From CAITNM01 sp021298215 (GTDB taxonomy: Bacteria > Pseudomonadota > Alphaproteobacteria > Paracaedibacterales > CAITNM01): a DNA stretch of 64,000 nucleotides. Location: the NCBI GenBank assembly GCA_046309815.1, contig JBKCOJ010000007.1:62001-126000 (forward strand), read 5' to 3'. Below, piece after piece: positions 1 to 8,086 of the stretch. A program made the position numbers and the translations under genes. The notes beneath the pieces were generated by a model. That model did no database searches. It saw nothing but the letters and a program-made list of their open reading frames with translations, and was not told the origin of the DNA. Each line of letters opens with the position of its first letter. Positions within the stretch are counted from its first letter, which is position 1.

Positions 1-102
1 TTGGTTATTAAGCATTAATGCGCCTAACAATGACTGCTCAGCTTCTAAATTGTGCAATGGGTGAATTTCTGGTTGCTTTTCAAAGGCTAAAACCTGAGCC
101 AT
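1..102 (-). CDS. dnaB: Replicative DNA helicase DnaB, N-terminal fragment (runs off window)
   Basis: Only the first 34 codons lie inside the window, read leftwards from an ATG at 102. The peptide has the DnaB N-terminal signature: a Pro-His-Asn-Leu-Glu-Ala-Glu-Gln stretch followed by LLGALMLNNQ, the opening of the helicase N-terminal domain that binds primase. An AGGAGAG ribosome site lies 5-12 bases upstream of the ATG, which supports this start. In the family, DnaB is the hexameric helicase that unwinds the replication fork. The ATPase domain lies outside the window, so integrity cannot be judged. Confidence 0.85.
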   Translation of the reverse strand, partial: MAQVLAFEKQPEIHPLHNLEAEQSLLGALMLNNQ

Positions 103-207
103 GACATCTCTCTCCTACATAGGCCTTCAACGTATCATATTCTGAGGTGTTTACCAACTATTAAAACTCTTATTTTATAATAGAAAAAAGCATGTTTTTT
201 TTATTTT

Positions 208-672
208 ATGAAGTTTTTATTTCTTTTTTATTTCTTAGTACAGTGCAGCTGGGCTAGTTATTATAATAACGATCAAGACTATGATTATTTAGGAGCTGCA
301 ACACAAGGGTATTCAGGCATGACGCAAGGGTACAACATGCTGAAAAGTGCCACTAAAAAAAAGTCTAAAAAAGGAAAAAAGAAGAGCAAAGAAGAAAAAC
401 GAAAAGAAAGAAAAGAAAAAACAAAACAGATGAAAGAATCTGTTAAAAAAATGGCCATAGAAAAGATAGAAAACATGGCTTTCGATGAAGTGAAAAAAGC
501 AACTCTTAATTCGCTTAACGGCACCCCCTCTTCTCAAAGCCAACCCTCTTCAAGCTCTTCCTTTCAAGATATTATGGGTAACCTGCAGCAATCTATAGGT
601 ACGCTTGGCGGAAGTAGCTCAACAACTGGTGCTAATCAAAACAATTCTCCAGGAGGAATCTCTGGCAAGTAG
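208..672 (+). CDS. Exported Lys/Ser-rich protein of unknown function
   Basis: The 154-residue product starts with a short hydrophobic signal-peptide-like segment (MKFLFLFYFLVQCSWAS). A Tyr/Asp-rich stretch follows, then a very basic Lys/Glu segment at about residues 48-78 and a Ser/Gln/Gly-rich tail. The composition suggests a disordered secreted protein. No family is recognised. A similarly built exported low-complexity protein is encoded at 15194. The gene is transcribed away from dnaB and lies just before the tandem repeat-protein pair. Confidence 0.6.
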   Translation: MKFLFLFYFLVQCSWASYYNNDQDYDYLGAATQGYSGMTQGYNMLKSATKKKSKKGKKKSKEEKRKERKEKTKQMKESVKKMAIEKIENMAFDEVKKATLNSLNGTPSSQSQPSSSSSFQDIMGNLQQSIGTLGGSSSTTGANQNNSPGGISGK

Positions 673-689
673 GGCTTTAGATACATATA

Positions 690-776
690 TTATTAAGAAA
701 TTCTTGGTTAAATTACGATTGAACTGAAGAAGCATTTTAGGCAGAGAGAAATTAAATGGGGGTTCTGAGGTTTTTA
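690..776 (+). promoter_or_regulatory. 5' leader shared by the two tandem repeat-protein genes
   Basis: This leader can be aligned with 2112-2197, in front of the second paralogue. Shared blocks are TTATTAAGAA, a CTTG segment, ACTGAAGA/ACTAAAGA, CATTTTAG and, just before the ATG, TTCTGAGGTTTTTA. GAGG is the probable ribosome site. Conservation outside the coding region shows that the duplication included the 5' control region. No convincing -35/-10 pair could be assigned. Confidence 0.5.
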
Positions 777-2048
777 ATGAAAAAATCATGGCGAATATAT
801 TTTATCCTGGTCGTAGGCTTATTGTCTGACCAACCCTTTTTTGGCAGCTTAGCATTTGCAAGCACAAGATCAACGATCCGCTTTTCCCTTTCAAGAGGTC
901 CTGATATACACCCAATATTCTTTGATGAGAGGATGTTGCTCTTCGGGAGCTCCGGAGCTTTGACTTCTACAGCAGCCGATTCTAGTACTACTTTTGTACA
1001 TCGAAGAGACCTTTCTGCTAGAGGCGTCGATAATAACATGATTAACGAGCCAGCAGAAGCAGCCTCCCCAGAACATCAGCCAGCAGTTACTGATGCCGTA
1101 GAGCGTCTCCCTCTCTCCGTTGTACACTGCTGGATAACTGAAGAGCTAGCAAAGTTTGAGCCAATACATCTGCCTGCTTTTATAAATACCGTAAAATATC
1201 TCACATACGGCTTGAATGAATACAATAAACGATGTCTGAGCATAGCCCTTGCGAAGATTAATCCAGAAAATCTGTCTGATTTTACAGACGCCGTAGAACG
1301 CCTCTCGCCAGACAGTGATGACTCTTATAAACGGTGGCTATTTGAGGAGCTATTAAACGTTGAGCCAGAACATCTACATGCTTTTACAGAGGCAGCAAAC
1401 CGCCTCACGCTAGGGATGGAGGAAATAGAAAAAAAGGTCCTCATTTGCCAACTAATAAATGTAAAACCAAAACATCGATCCGCTTTTGTAGACACCTTAA
1501 AACGCCTCTCGATAGGCGTGAGTAACTCTTATAAAAGTGTCATAGGTGAGGAGCTAGAAGAAGTAGAACAAGAACATCTGTCAGCATTTGCAGACACCGT
1601 AGTACCTCTCTCGCTAGGCATGGATCAATACGATAAAAGACGCCTGATTAGTGTACTTGCAAAAGTAGAGCCAGTACGCCTTCCCCTTGTTGGAGAGAGG
1701 GTTGCAAAGAGAATCGAATGTCTCTCTCAAGGCATGGATTTCCACAATAAAGCGAGCCTGAGCAGAGCACTAGTAAAAGTAGGGAAAGTAAAACCAGAAC
1801 ACCTGTCAGCATTTGCAGACACTCTACACTCCCTCTCTCAAGGTATGGATAAAGATGATAAAGCTCGCGTGTTTGAGACGCTAACATGGGTAAGTTCACT
1901 AGATGTGCTAGCTTTTGTAGAATCCGTAGAGTTCCTCTCGCGCGACATGGATGGAAAAAGTAAAGCCCTACTGATTGAGAGGACTCGGGCAGAAATACCG
2001 CTAGCATATCTGCTACCCTTTGCAGGGGAAACCACTGGGGCAGTATAA
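777..2048 (+). CDS. Exported 34-residue alpha-helical repeat protein, first of a tandem pair
   Basis: The 423-residue protein starts with a signal peptide (MKKSWRIYFILVVGLLSDQP, cleaved near SLAFA). After a spacer come about eight tandem units of roughly 34 residues with the pattern V-x-PEHL-x-AF-x-(D/E)-(T/A)-V-x-x-L(S/T)-x-GM(D/E)-x-x-x-K-x-x-L-x-x-(E/V)L. This implies repeated helix pairs forming a solenoid. I chose the ATG at 777 over the one at 756. Only 777 has GAGG at the proper distance, and the paralogue at 2198 has the same leader without the upstream ATG. The repeat is not assignable to a named family by eye. A related repeat recurs at 26852-28210 and, in shorter form, at 47048. 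An exported protein-binding scaffold is an inference. Confidence 0.7.
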   Translation: MKKSWRIYFILVVGLLSDQPFFGSLAFASTRSTIRFSLSRGPDIHPIFFDERMLLFGSSGALTSTAADSSTTFVHRRDLSARGVDNNMINEPAEAASPEHQPAVTDAVERLPLSVVHCWITEELAKFEPIHLPAFINTVKYLTYGLNEYNKRCLSIALAKINPENLSDFTDAVERLSPDSDDSYKRWLFEELLNVEPEHLHAFTEAANRLTLGMEEIEKKVLICQLINVKPKHRSAFVDTLKRLSIGVSNSYKSVIGEELEEVEQEHLSAFADTVVPLSLGMDQYDKRRLISVLAKVEPVRLPLVGERVAKRIECLSQGMDFHNKASLSRALVKVGKVKPEHLSAFADTLHSLSQGMDKDDKARVFETLTWVSSLDVLAFVESVEFLSRDMDGKSKALLIERTRAEIPLAYLLPFAGETTGAV

Positions 2049-2064
2049 TAAATTCTCACACTAG

Positions 2065-2100
2065 GACCCTCCCTTGGCAGGAAGGGTCTAGATATTTTTC
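2065..2100 (+). terminator. Probable Rho-independent terminator after the first repeat gene
   Basis: A nine-pair stem with one mismatch (GACCCTCCC / GGAAGGGTC) and the loop TTGGCA is followed after a short TAGATA by a run of five T. It begins 16 bases past the stop codon. A degenerate counterpart follows the second paralogue. Confidence 0.6.
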
Positions 2101-2197
2101 CCCTTCATATGTTATTAAGAAGCTCTTGACTGAGATTAAGATGACTAAAGAGACATTTTAGATAGAAAGAAACTAAGCGGGAGTTCTGAGGTTTTTA

Positions 2198-3193
2198 ATG
2201 AAAAAATCCTGGCGAATATTTTCTATCGTGACCATAGGCTTGGTATTATCTGGCAAAGCCTTTTCTGGCAGCTTAGCAGGTACAGAAGGAATCGTAATAA
2301 CCGATACTACCCCAAACAGAATATTATCATTTAAACTAAGAGAACCAGCCAGATTTCAAAGCACGGAAGAAGGCTATAAAAGTCAGCTGATTAGTCAACT
2401 AATAAAAGTAAAATCAGAAGAAGTAACGTCAACGCACCAATTAATGACGCTTACAACCAGCGTCGTTCTCTTTCCATGGTTGGAAAAATGCCTCGAACAT
2501 TACAGAATTGAAACGTTAGTACGGATGCAATCAATACATCTTCCAGCCTTTGCAAACCAAGCAGAAAAGCCCTCGCAAGGTGGAGGACGACACACCAAAT
2601 ATTACCCAATTGAAACGATAATAAAAGCAGAACCAGAATATTTGTTCGCTTTTACAGACATCGTAATACGCCTCGTGCGAGGCAGCGATAACCTCTATAA
2701 ACGTTGGTTATGTAAGGAGCTAGTAAAAGTAAAACCAGAACGTCTATCGATTTTTGCAGAGACCTTCCAACGCCTCTCGCTAGGCATGGATAACTCTTAT
2801 AAATATTTCATAAGTGAGGAACTAATAAACGTTGAGCCAGAACATCTGGCGACATTTGCAGACATCGTAGAACCTCTATCGGTAGGCATGCGTGAACACA
2901 ATAAAATGACCCTGATTAGAGAACTAGTAAAGGTACAATCAGCACGTCTTTCCATTTTTTCAGACACTTTGGACCGCCTTTCCCAAAACATGAATGCAGA
3001 TGATAAAGCACGCATGTTCAAAACACTGCAAGACGTAGGTGAACCATATATGTTAGCTTTTGTAGAATCCGTAGATTTCCTCTCGCGCGACATGGATGGA
3101 AAAAGTAAAGCCCTACTGATTGAGAGGGCTCGAGTAGAAATACCACTAGCATTCCTTCTCCCCTTTGCAGGGAAGTCCGCTGGGGCAGCATAA
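2198..3193 (+). CDS. Exported 34-residue alpha-helical repeat protein, second of a tandem pair
   Basis: This 331-residue paralogue of the preceding gene shares the signal peptide (MKKSWRIFSIV…), the 34-residue units and an almost identical C-terminus (FVES, FLSRDMDGKSKALLIER, then IPLA-LLPFAG). The N-terminal third has diverged and the repeats there are degenerate, with about five good units remaining. Its 5' leader and the decayed terminator behind it match those of the first copy, so a unit of about 1.4 kb was duplicated. The near-identical last 60 codons suggest recent gene conversion or selection on the C-terminus. Confidence 0.7.
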   Translation: MKKSWRIFSIVTIGLVLSGKAFSGSLAGTEGIVITDTTPNRILSFKLREPARFQSTEEGYKSQLISQLIKVKSEEVTSTHQLMTLTTSVVLFPWLEKCLEHYRIETLVRMQSIHLPAFANQAEKPSQGGGRHTKYYPIETIIKAEPEYLFAFTDIVIRLVRGSDNLYKRWLCKELVKVKPERLSIFAETFQRLSLGMDNSYKYFISEELINVEPEHLATFADIVEPLSVGMREHNKMTLIRELVKVQSARLSIFSDTLDRLSQNMNADDKARMFKTLQDVGEPYMLAFVESVDFLSRDMDGKSKALLIERARVEIPLAFLLPFAGKSAGAA

Positions 3194-3272
3194 TAGATTC
3201 TCGCACTTGGCGCTCCCTTAGGTGTGGGGACTTGAAAGATTTCCAAGCCTTTTAGGAATGACAAAGCCGATA

Positions 3273-4514
3273 CTATTTCACTTGCACTAAGCAGTGTTGT
3301 TTTTTGCCGAGCGATATTTTTATAGGCGTAGAGCGTAAGGATTCAAGGTCAATTTCTTGACGTGCGTCCATGACTTGCTCGCCATTGATGCGTAATCCCC
3401 CACCCTGCGCAAGGCGCTTTGCTTCACCTTTGCTTGCCATTAAGCCTGCTGTCACGAGTATTGTTTCAAGTGTTGGGCTATCTATTTGGCTTATCTCGAG
3501 CCATTTGGTGGGCAGGTCCGTTTCGCTGCCTGAGCCAAAAGCGGCTTGGACTTGAATATGAATTTGAGAAAGGACGTTTTCACCATGACACATAGCGGTA
3601 GCCGCATCAGCCAAAGCGATTTTTGCCGTGTTGATGTCAGCACCTTGGAGGGTTGCGTACCGCGCAAGATCCTCGTTTGAGAAATCGGTAAAAATTTTCA
3701 TGTAGCGCAGTACATCGGCATCATCGGTATTGCGCCAGAATTGCCAGTAATCAAAGGGGCTAAGCATGTCATCGTTTAACCAAACAGCACCTTGAGCAGT
3801 TTTACCCATTTTCGCACCGCTTGAAGTGGTAATAAGCGGCGTTGTAAGGCCGAATACCGGCTTACCAAGAACTCGGCGGGTTAGTTCAACGCCATTGACG
3901 ATGTTACCCCATTGGTCTGAGCCACCCATTTGTAGGACACAAGCGTGCTTTTTGAAGAGTTCCATGAAATCGTAGGCTTGCAAGATCATGTAGTTGAATT
4001 CAAGGAACGTAAGCGGTTGCTCGCGATCAAGACGAGATTTGACGCTGTCGAAGGTGAGCATGCGATTGATGGAAAAATGACGGCCATATTCTTTTAGGAA
4101 ATTCATATACGAAATATTCATCAGCCAATCGGCATTGTTGACCAACGTAGCGTCCGTCGGGCCATCACCAAATTTCAAAAATTTTGCGAAGCTATTTTTA
4201 ATGCCAGCGATGTTTTTGGCAATTGTTTCGTCGGTGTTTTGTTGACGCACTTCGTCTTTACCGGTGGGATCACCTACCTGAGCGGTAGCACCGCCTATCA
4301 AAATGATGGGTTTGTGGCCATGGCGCTGCAACAGACGTAGGGTCATGATTTGGCTAAGATTACCAACATGTAGGCTGGTGGCGGTTGGATCAAAACCAAT
4401 GTAAGCAACAATTGGCTGCTTACTGCAAAGTAGTTCATCTAAGGCGTCAAGATCGGTTGCTTGAAAAAGTAAATCTCTGGATTGTAGGTCTTGTAAAAAT
4501 AAACTCTTCATCAT
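3273..4514 (-). CDS. tyrS: Tyrosyl-tRNA synthetase
   Basis: The 413-residue class I aminoacyl-tRNA synthetase charges tRNA-Tyr in the cytoplasm. It shows the HIGH-type motif as HVGN (about residue 49), the tyrosine-pocket context GFDPTATSLHVGN, the VLQMGGSDQWGNI segment typical of TyrS, and the KMSKS equivalent AKMGKT (about 235). It ends with an S4-like RNA-binding domain around GGLRINGEQV. Length fits the TyrZ/TyrS family. The start is one of two adjacent ATGs (4514 or 4511) with no strong ribosome site. The gene is convergent with the preceding repeat gene and stands alone. Confidence 0.95.
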   Translation of the reverse strand: MMKSLFLQDLQSRDLLFQATDLDALDELLCSKQPIVAYIGFDPTATSLHVGNLSQIMTLRLLQRHGHKPIILIGGATAQVGDPTGKDEVRQQNTDETIAKNIAGIKNSFAKFLKFGDGPTDATLVNNADWLMNISYMNFLKEYGRHFSINRMLTFDSVKSRLDREQPLTFLEFNYMILQAYDFMELFKKHACVLQMGGSDQWGNIVNGVELTRRVLGKPVFGLTTPLITTSSGAKMGKTAQGAVWLNDDMLSPFDYWQFWRNTDDADVLRYMKIFTDFSNEDLARYATLQGADINTAKIALADAATAMCHGENVLSQIHIQVQAAFGSGSETDLPTKWLEISQIDSPTLETILVTAGLMASKGEAKRLAQGGGLRINGEQVMDARQEIDLESLRSTPIKISLGKKQHCLVQVK

Positions 4515-4691
4515 GCCATATAGGTATTTTTTTTGAAACTATAGCAGGGAAACTTGAGTTTTTTCTAGAGCGTGTTTGCTGCTCGTCACATTTAGCTCAT
4601 CAAGACTCTAATCGATTTATTAACCTTTTGTTAAGGAATTTATTTTAAAATTTATAGGTAAACTTTAATCCTTAAATTTTTGGAGACAACA

Positions 4692-4976
4692 ATGAAACGT
4701 ACTTTATCTTTATTGCTAGCTGGTCTTATTCTTACTGCTGGTACTGCATATGCACCTGGTAAAAAACCTGCTAAATCTGCTGAACAAATATTTCAAGAAG
4801 CTCACGCCGCAGTAGCAGCAATTCCTGAAAACCACTGGAAAAACGGAAAACCTCAAATGGATAACCGCGCAGAAGTTATGGAAGCATATGGTTGTCTACC
4901 TGCAAACGCGCGTGGAGAAGATGCTCGTAAAAGATCATACCACAAAAGAATAAATCGTTGCGTGCAAAGCGCATAA
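4692..4976 (+). CDS. Small exported protein of unknown function
   Basis: The 94-residue product has a clear signal peptide (MKRTLSLLLAGLILTAGTAYA, AYA cleavage). The mature part of about 73 residues is basic, with Trp and two Cys (GCLP and NRCVQS) that could pair once exported. The ATG at 4692 is favoured over an in-frame TTG at 4680 because GGAG lies seven bases before the ATG. A strong terminator follows directly, so the gene is monocistronic. The family is not recognised. Confidence 0.65.
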   Translation: MKRTLSLLLAGLILTAGTAYAPGKKPAKSAEQIFQEAHAAVAAIPENHWKNGKPQMDNRAEVMEAYGCLPANARGEDARKRSYHKRINRCVQSA

Positions 4977-4982
4977 AAACTT

Positions 4983-5016
4983 AAAGCCCAAGGTTTTCTT
5001 GGGCTTTATTTCTTTT
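4983..5016 (+). terminator. Rho-independent terminator
   Basis: A perfect 10-bp stem (AAAGCCCAAG / CTTGGGCTTT) with a GTTTT loop is followed by ATTTCTTTT, six bases past the stop codon of the small exported gene. Confidence 0.9.
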
Positions 5017-5159
5017 GAATATTTACCATAAATTTCTACCAATAATCTCAATAGCTACTTCACGCATCTTTACTTTTAGAGCCTGTCTCTCCTTTCGAAA
5101 CTCTCAAAAATCAATTCACTCGTCTTGTTGAATTTGGTTCGTAGTAGTATCGAATTTAC

Positions 5160-5212
5160 TCACTGGATCCTACACAAAGGCATGCCTTGTTGGGAGATAA
5201 CGATGTTGTTAA
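5160..5212. repeat. Degenerate copy of the CTGGATCC palindromic repeat
   Basis: CACTGGATCCT… followed by an AAGGCATGCCTT palindrome and GGGAGATAACG resembles the intergenic repeat family seen at 15591, 17538 and 19663, but it has decayed. It lies in the 257-bp gap between the terminator and the next gene. Nothing else was seen in that gap. Confidence 0.4.
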
Positions 5213-5233
5213 TACTAAAGTGTTTCCGATAAT

Positions 5234-6490
5234 CTAATATTCCTGATTACTTAGCGCTACTTTGTTTAGTGTGTATTGTAAATGATGCCCAGAGGCTACA
5301 TCTTCCCATCGTATTGGGTCTGCGCTTTTCACCTCTTCAATCGCAGCTTTTCTAGCTGTTTCATCTTTAATATTTGCAAGGTAATTCACCCATATTCTTG
5401 CCATTTGCAGTTGTGCTTCAGCACCTTGTATTTCCTGACTTATATATTGGTAGGCTTCATTTTTTAAACCCATGTCTTTAATTGCAGAGAGAGTCTTCCA
5501 TAAAGAGTTTGTTTTCGGTTCTTGCATTGCAGGAGCAGCATCTATAATCAATTTTTTTTCTGCGGGTCTTAGCCCTTTTATAAGTAATTCCTTGCTTACA
5601 CCACTTACTCTTCTTATCATGGACGCCATTCTTGATTGCAAATACTCATTTTCTATTGGCGCAAGATATTCTTGCCATACTTTAGCTGTTATTTTTTTAT
5701 CTTTTGCTGCACTTTCTATGTCTTCTGCTGTTGGCTGTTGATTATTTGCATAATAGCTGTGTCCCGCATCTCTCACTTCTTCAATAGCTTTATTACGAAT
5801 TGGTCCTGCTGGAATTTTTATAAGGTGTTCAAGCCAAGCTTCTGCAACACATTGTTTAAATTCTGTTGGCGTGGTTTGTACATTTCTTGCAGCTGCAGCA
5901 CGGCCTGCATCATCTTCGATTTTGGATATATATTCTTTCCAGGCTATCGCTAGTTGTTCTTTATCCTCAGGCGTTATGGCTTCACCCACTTTAATTCTTG
6001 CTTGATGTTGAATTTCAGAATCTCTAATTGCTGCTATGTATGAATACGCTTGCGCAATTTTATGCTGATCTTCTGGCGTTAATGATAATGTTGAGTACTG
6101 CTGCGCAAGGCGCCTGTCTCTTAAAAATTTAGATGATTGCAAAGATCTGTTGCTTGGTGCCACTGCTGGTGGAGAAGGAATAATGGGTGAGACACTTTGA
6201 TCAGAAAATGAAGACATGGAAGACGTAGAATCGGTTCCTACCGAATATTCTGATGAAGGGCATGAAGCTGTATTAATCTGTGGAAGATTCCCCTTATAAA
6301 AGGCGCTGTGGGGAGAAGGCGTAAATTGAGCAGTCTTTGGGCGAGGTCTGTCTGGAATTCCTGGGCCAGATAATTTTTCTTTCTTTTGCTTAGCTTGTAC
6401 CTTTGCAAGGAATTGTTCTGCTGAAGTTGCTGCAGTCATTTGAGTGCTTTTGATATACAGCATACTAAGAACGCACAATAAAATTCTCAT
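5234..6490 (-). CDS. Exported helical-repeat protein of unknown function
   Basis: The 418-residue protein starts with a signal-like segment (MRILLCVLSMLYI). A Pro/Ser-rich linker runs to about residue 115. The rest is helical, with at least four imperfect units of the pattern A-x-x-W-x-x-Y(L/I)-x-x-I-x-(D/E)-x-x-x-R-x-x-A-x-x-x-V (for example around WKEYISKIEDD, WLEHLIKIPAG, WQEYLAPIENE, WVNYLANIKDE). No known family could be assigned. The next gene on the same strand (6584) is also exported. Confidence 0.55.
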   Translation of the reverse strand: MRILLCVLSMLYIKSTQMTAATSAEQFLAKVQAKQKKEKLSGPGIPDRPRPKTAQFTPSPHSAFYKGNLPQINTASCPSSEYSVGTDSTSSMSSFSDQSVSPIIPSPPAVAPSNRSLQSSKFLRDRRLAQQYSTLSLTPEDQHKIAQAYSYIAAIRDSEIQHQARIKVGEAITPEDKEQLAIAWKEYISKIEDDAGRAAAARNVQTTPTEFKQCVAEAWLEHLIKIPAGPIRNKAIEEVRDAGHSYYANNQQPTAEDIESAAKDKKITAKVWQEYLAPIENEYLQSRMASMIRRVSGVSKELLIKGLRPAEKKLIIDAAPAMQEPKTNSLWKTLSAIKDMGLKNEAYQYISQEIQGAEAQLQMARIWVNYLANIKDETARKAAIEEVKSADPIRWEDVASGHHLQYTLNKVALSNQEY

Positions 6491-6583
6491 TATAATTTAT
6501 TTTTTAAAGCAAATATTAAATTATAAATATTAAAAACATAATAAATCGTTAATATTCATCATCAATATTAAAAAAGAAAACGT

Positions 6584-7159
6584 TTACATTTTAGTAATCT
6601 GAAAGGCTTCATTCAGCTGCCCTGTCTGGTTGTTTAAAACATGCAGCATTAAGATTTTCTTGCGAGTAATTGATTCCCCCAATTGACGTACCATCGTAAT
6701 GCCTCTTTCAGCCTTGAATACTAAATAATCAATATATCTCGCTTCTTCTAATGATACTTCCTTAAATTCATCGCAAAGATTTATTTCAAAAAACAATATC
6801 TCCCCTGTTTGCATTCCTAGTTTTAAATACATTGATTCCGGCAGCTCAGGATAAATAAGAATTTGGTCACAATTCCAGGTTTCATTAGGATGAGAAATCA
6901 ATACTGAATTTCCCAGAGAAGAAAATATCCACTCGACCGGAATATTTTTTTCAATACATTCACCACCTGCGTCAGCATTGTATCGTAAGTGCACTTTTGC
7001 GTGTAATGAAATGGGAGGCATGCCCGAAGCTATTTCGGTAAGATGTTTAACTGAACATTGTCTTCCATCTATCGATTTTAGTATTAATACATCATCATCT
7101 TCTATTGCTGCCGTTAACGCGCTAATTATGATGATAAAAAGAAAAAAAATGCTATGCAT
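6584..7159 (-). CDS. Exported protein of unknown function
   Basis: The 191-residue product has an N-terminal signal peptide (MHSIFFLFIIIISALTAAIE) followed by an acidic, mixed alpha/beta mature domain with three Cys. A GGGGA ribosome site precedes the ATG. An early segment (ILKSIDGRQCSVKHL) faintly resembles the Skp1/BTB opening strand, but the rest does not follow, so I do not assign it. It lies upstream of the 5234 gene on the same strand with a 93-bp gap. Confidence 0.5.
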   Translation of the reverse strand: MHSIFFLFIIIISALTAAIEDDDVLILKSIDGRQCSVKHLTEIASGMPPISLHAKVHLRYNADAGGECIEKNIPVEWIFSSLGNSVLISHPNETWNCDQILIYPELPESMYLKLGMQTGEILFFEINLCDEFKEVSLEEARYIDYLVFKAERGITMVRQLGESITRKKILMLHVLNNQTGQLNEAFQITKM

Positions 7160-7263
7160 GTGATTTCCCCTCTACGAAAATTGAGTTTAGGGATTCTCAT
7201 TCCCACTCAAGTATTTCGAAAAGGAGTTAAGATTTTGTAAAAATGGTAGAAGTGATATTGATA

Positions 7264-7306
7264 GCATTCGCTGGACCCCGTTTTCCAACGAGGTGTCTAT
7301 TTCAGC
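7264..7306. repeat. Palindromic intergenic repeat (CTGGACCCCG type)
   Basis: CGCTGGACCCCGTTTTCCAACGAGGTGTCTA is one of the window's dispersed GC-rich repeats. It sits at the 3' end of the folate gene and overlaps its stop codon. Compare 19756-19795 (TTTTTCAACGGGG) and 35088-35118. Confidence 0.6.
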
Positions 7307-7826
7307 ATTCATAAAAAAAGATTTTTTTGATGGGAATGTCGTGCGGTTCTGTGGGGAGATCAGCGAGAAGTTGCCACGAAAAAGCTAAACTTGCCGTGTA
7401 GGGATGATGAGTGCTGAGGTATTTATCGTAAGACCCTTTACCACGGCCTAGGCGTTTGCCTTCTTTAGTAAAGGCAAAACCTGGCACCACAATAAAATCA
7501 GGTTCGATAATTGGTGCAGTTTCTGGTGGTTCGAGGATACCAAAAGAGCCTGGAATCAGCATATTTTGTGAAACAATTTCATGAAAAATAAGCTGATTAT
7601 AAGCAATACGGGGATAAGCCACTTTGATGTTTTGTTTTAGGCATTGATTAAAAATGCTAGTTAGATCGATTTCTTGATCGATGGCAGCATACAATCCTAC
7701 ACAAGTTGGATTGTGAACTTGGATTAGCTCCCAAAGCAATTGGAGCAAGTGCTCCTCTTCTTTGATTTTTTGAGCAGCATTCACGGAATAATTTTTGAAA
7801 AATGTTCGCAGTTCTTTTTTGTTCAT
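7302..7826 (-). CDS. 5-formyltetrahydrofolate cyclo-ligase
   Basis: The product (174 residues from this start) converts 5-formyl-THF to 5,10-methenyl-THF using ATP. The family signature is clear near the C-terminus: VVPGFAFTKEGKRLGRGKGS followed by YDKYL, the nucleotide/Mg-binding loop. The N-terminus KKELRTFFKNYS matches the usual first helix. The ATG at 7826 (MNKKELR) is preferred over an in-frame ATG at 7883 because the extra 19 residues are absent from the family, although neither has a strong ribosome site. It is divergent from rpmG. Confidence 0.9.
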   Translation of the reverse strand: MNKKELRTFFKNYSVNAAQKIKEEEHLLQLLWELIQVHNPTCVGLYAAIDQEIDLTSIFNQCLKQNIKVAYPRIAYNQLIFHEIVSQNMLIPGSFGILEPPETAPIIEPDFIVVPGFAFTKEGKRLGRGKGSYDKYLSTHHPYTASLAFSWQLLADLPTEPHDIPIKKIFFYEC

Positions 7827-7913
7827 TTTTGATCGTTTTAAGCTATTTCCTGCTTGCATAAGCAGCAACAATTTGCTAATCATAACACTTAAAGAGAAAG
7901 TGAAAAAAGAATT

Positions 7914-8084
7914 ATGGCAAAGAAAAGCGCAACTTTAAGCATTAAGCTTCTTAGCTCAGCTGATACTCGTTTCTTTTATGTGACGAAAAAAAATCCACGT
8001 AAAAAACCTGAAAAGTTAGAATTCAAAAAATATGATCCGGTAGTGCGCAAGCATGTTGTTTTTCGTGAAGCAAAAATAAAATAG
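7914..8084 (+). CDS. rpmG: 50S ribosomal protein L33
   Basis: This 56-codon gene encodes MAKKSATLSIKLLSSADTRF followed by FYVTKKNPRKKPEKLEFKKYDPVVRKHVVFREAKIK, a typical L33 with the FYVTKKN and KYDP…H motifs. It is the Cys-less form, with no zinc ribbon. L33 binds near the E site of the large subunit. A purine-rich AAAGAGAAAG stretch precedes the ATG. The stop codon is two bases from the start of the HtrA-like gene, so the two are probably co-transcribed. Confidence 0.95.
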   Translation: MAKKSATLSIKLLSSADTRFFYVTKKNPRKKPEKLEFKKYDPVVRKHVVFREAKIK

Positions 8085-8086
8085 TA

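Noticed and set aside
756..776. Upstream ATG (756) as start of the first repeat protein
   Set aside because: The paralogue has the same leader without this ATG, and the GAGG site fits only the ATG at 777.
6584..7159. Possible Skp1/BTB-like opening in the exported 191-residue protein
   Set aside because: Only about 15 residues look similar; the helices that define Skp1 do not follow.
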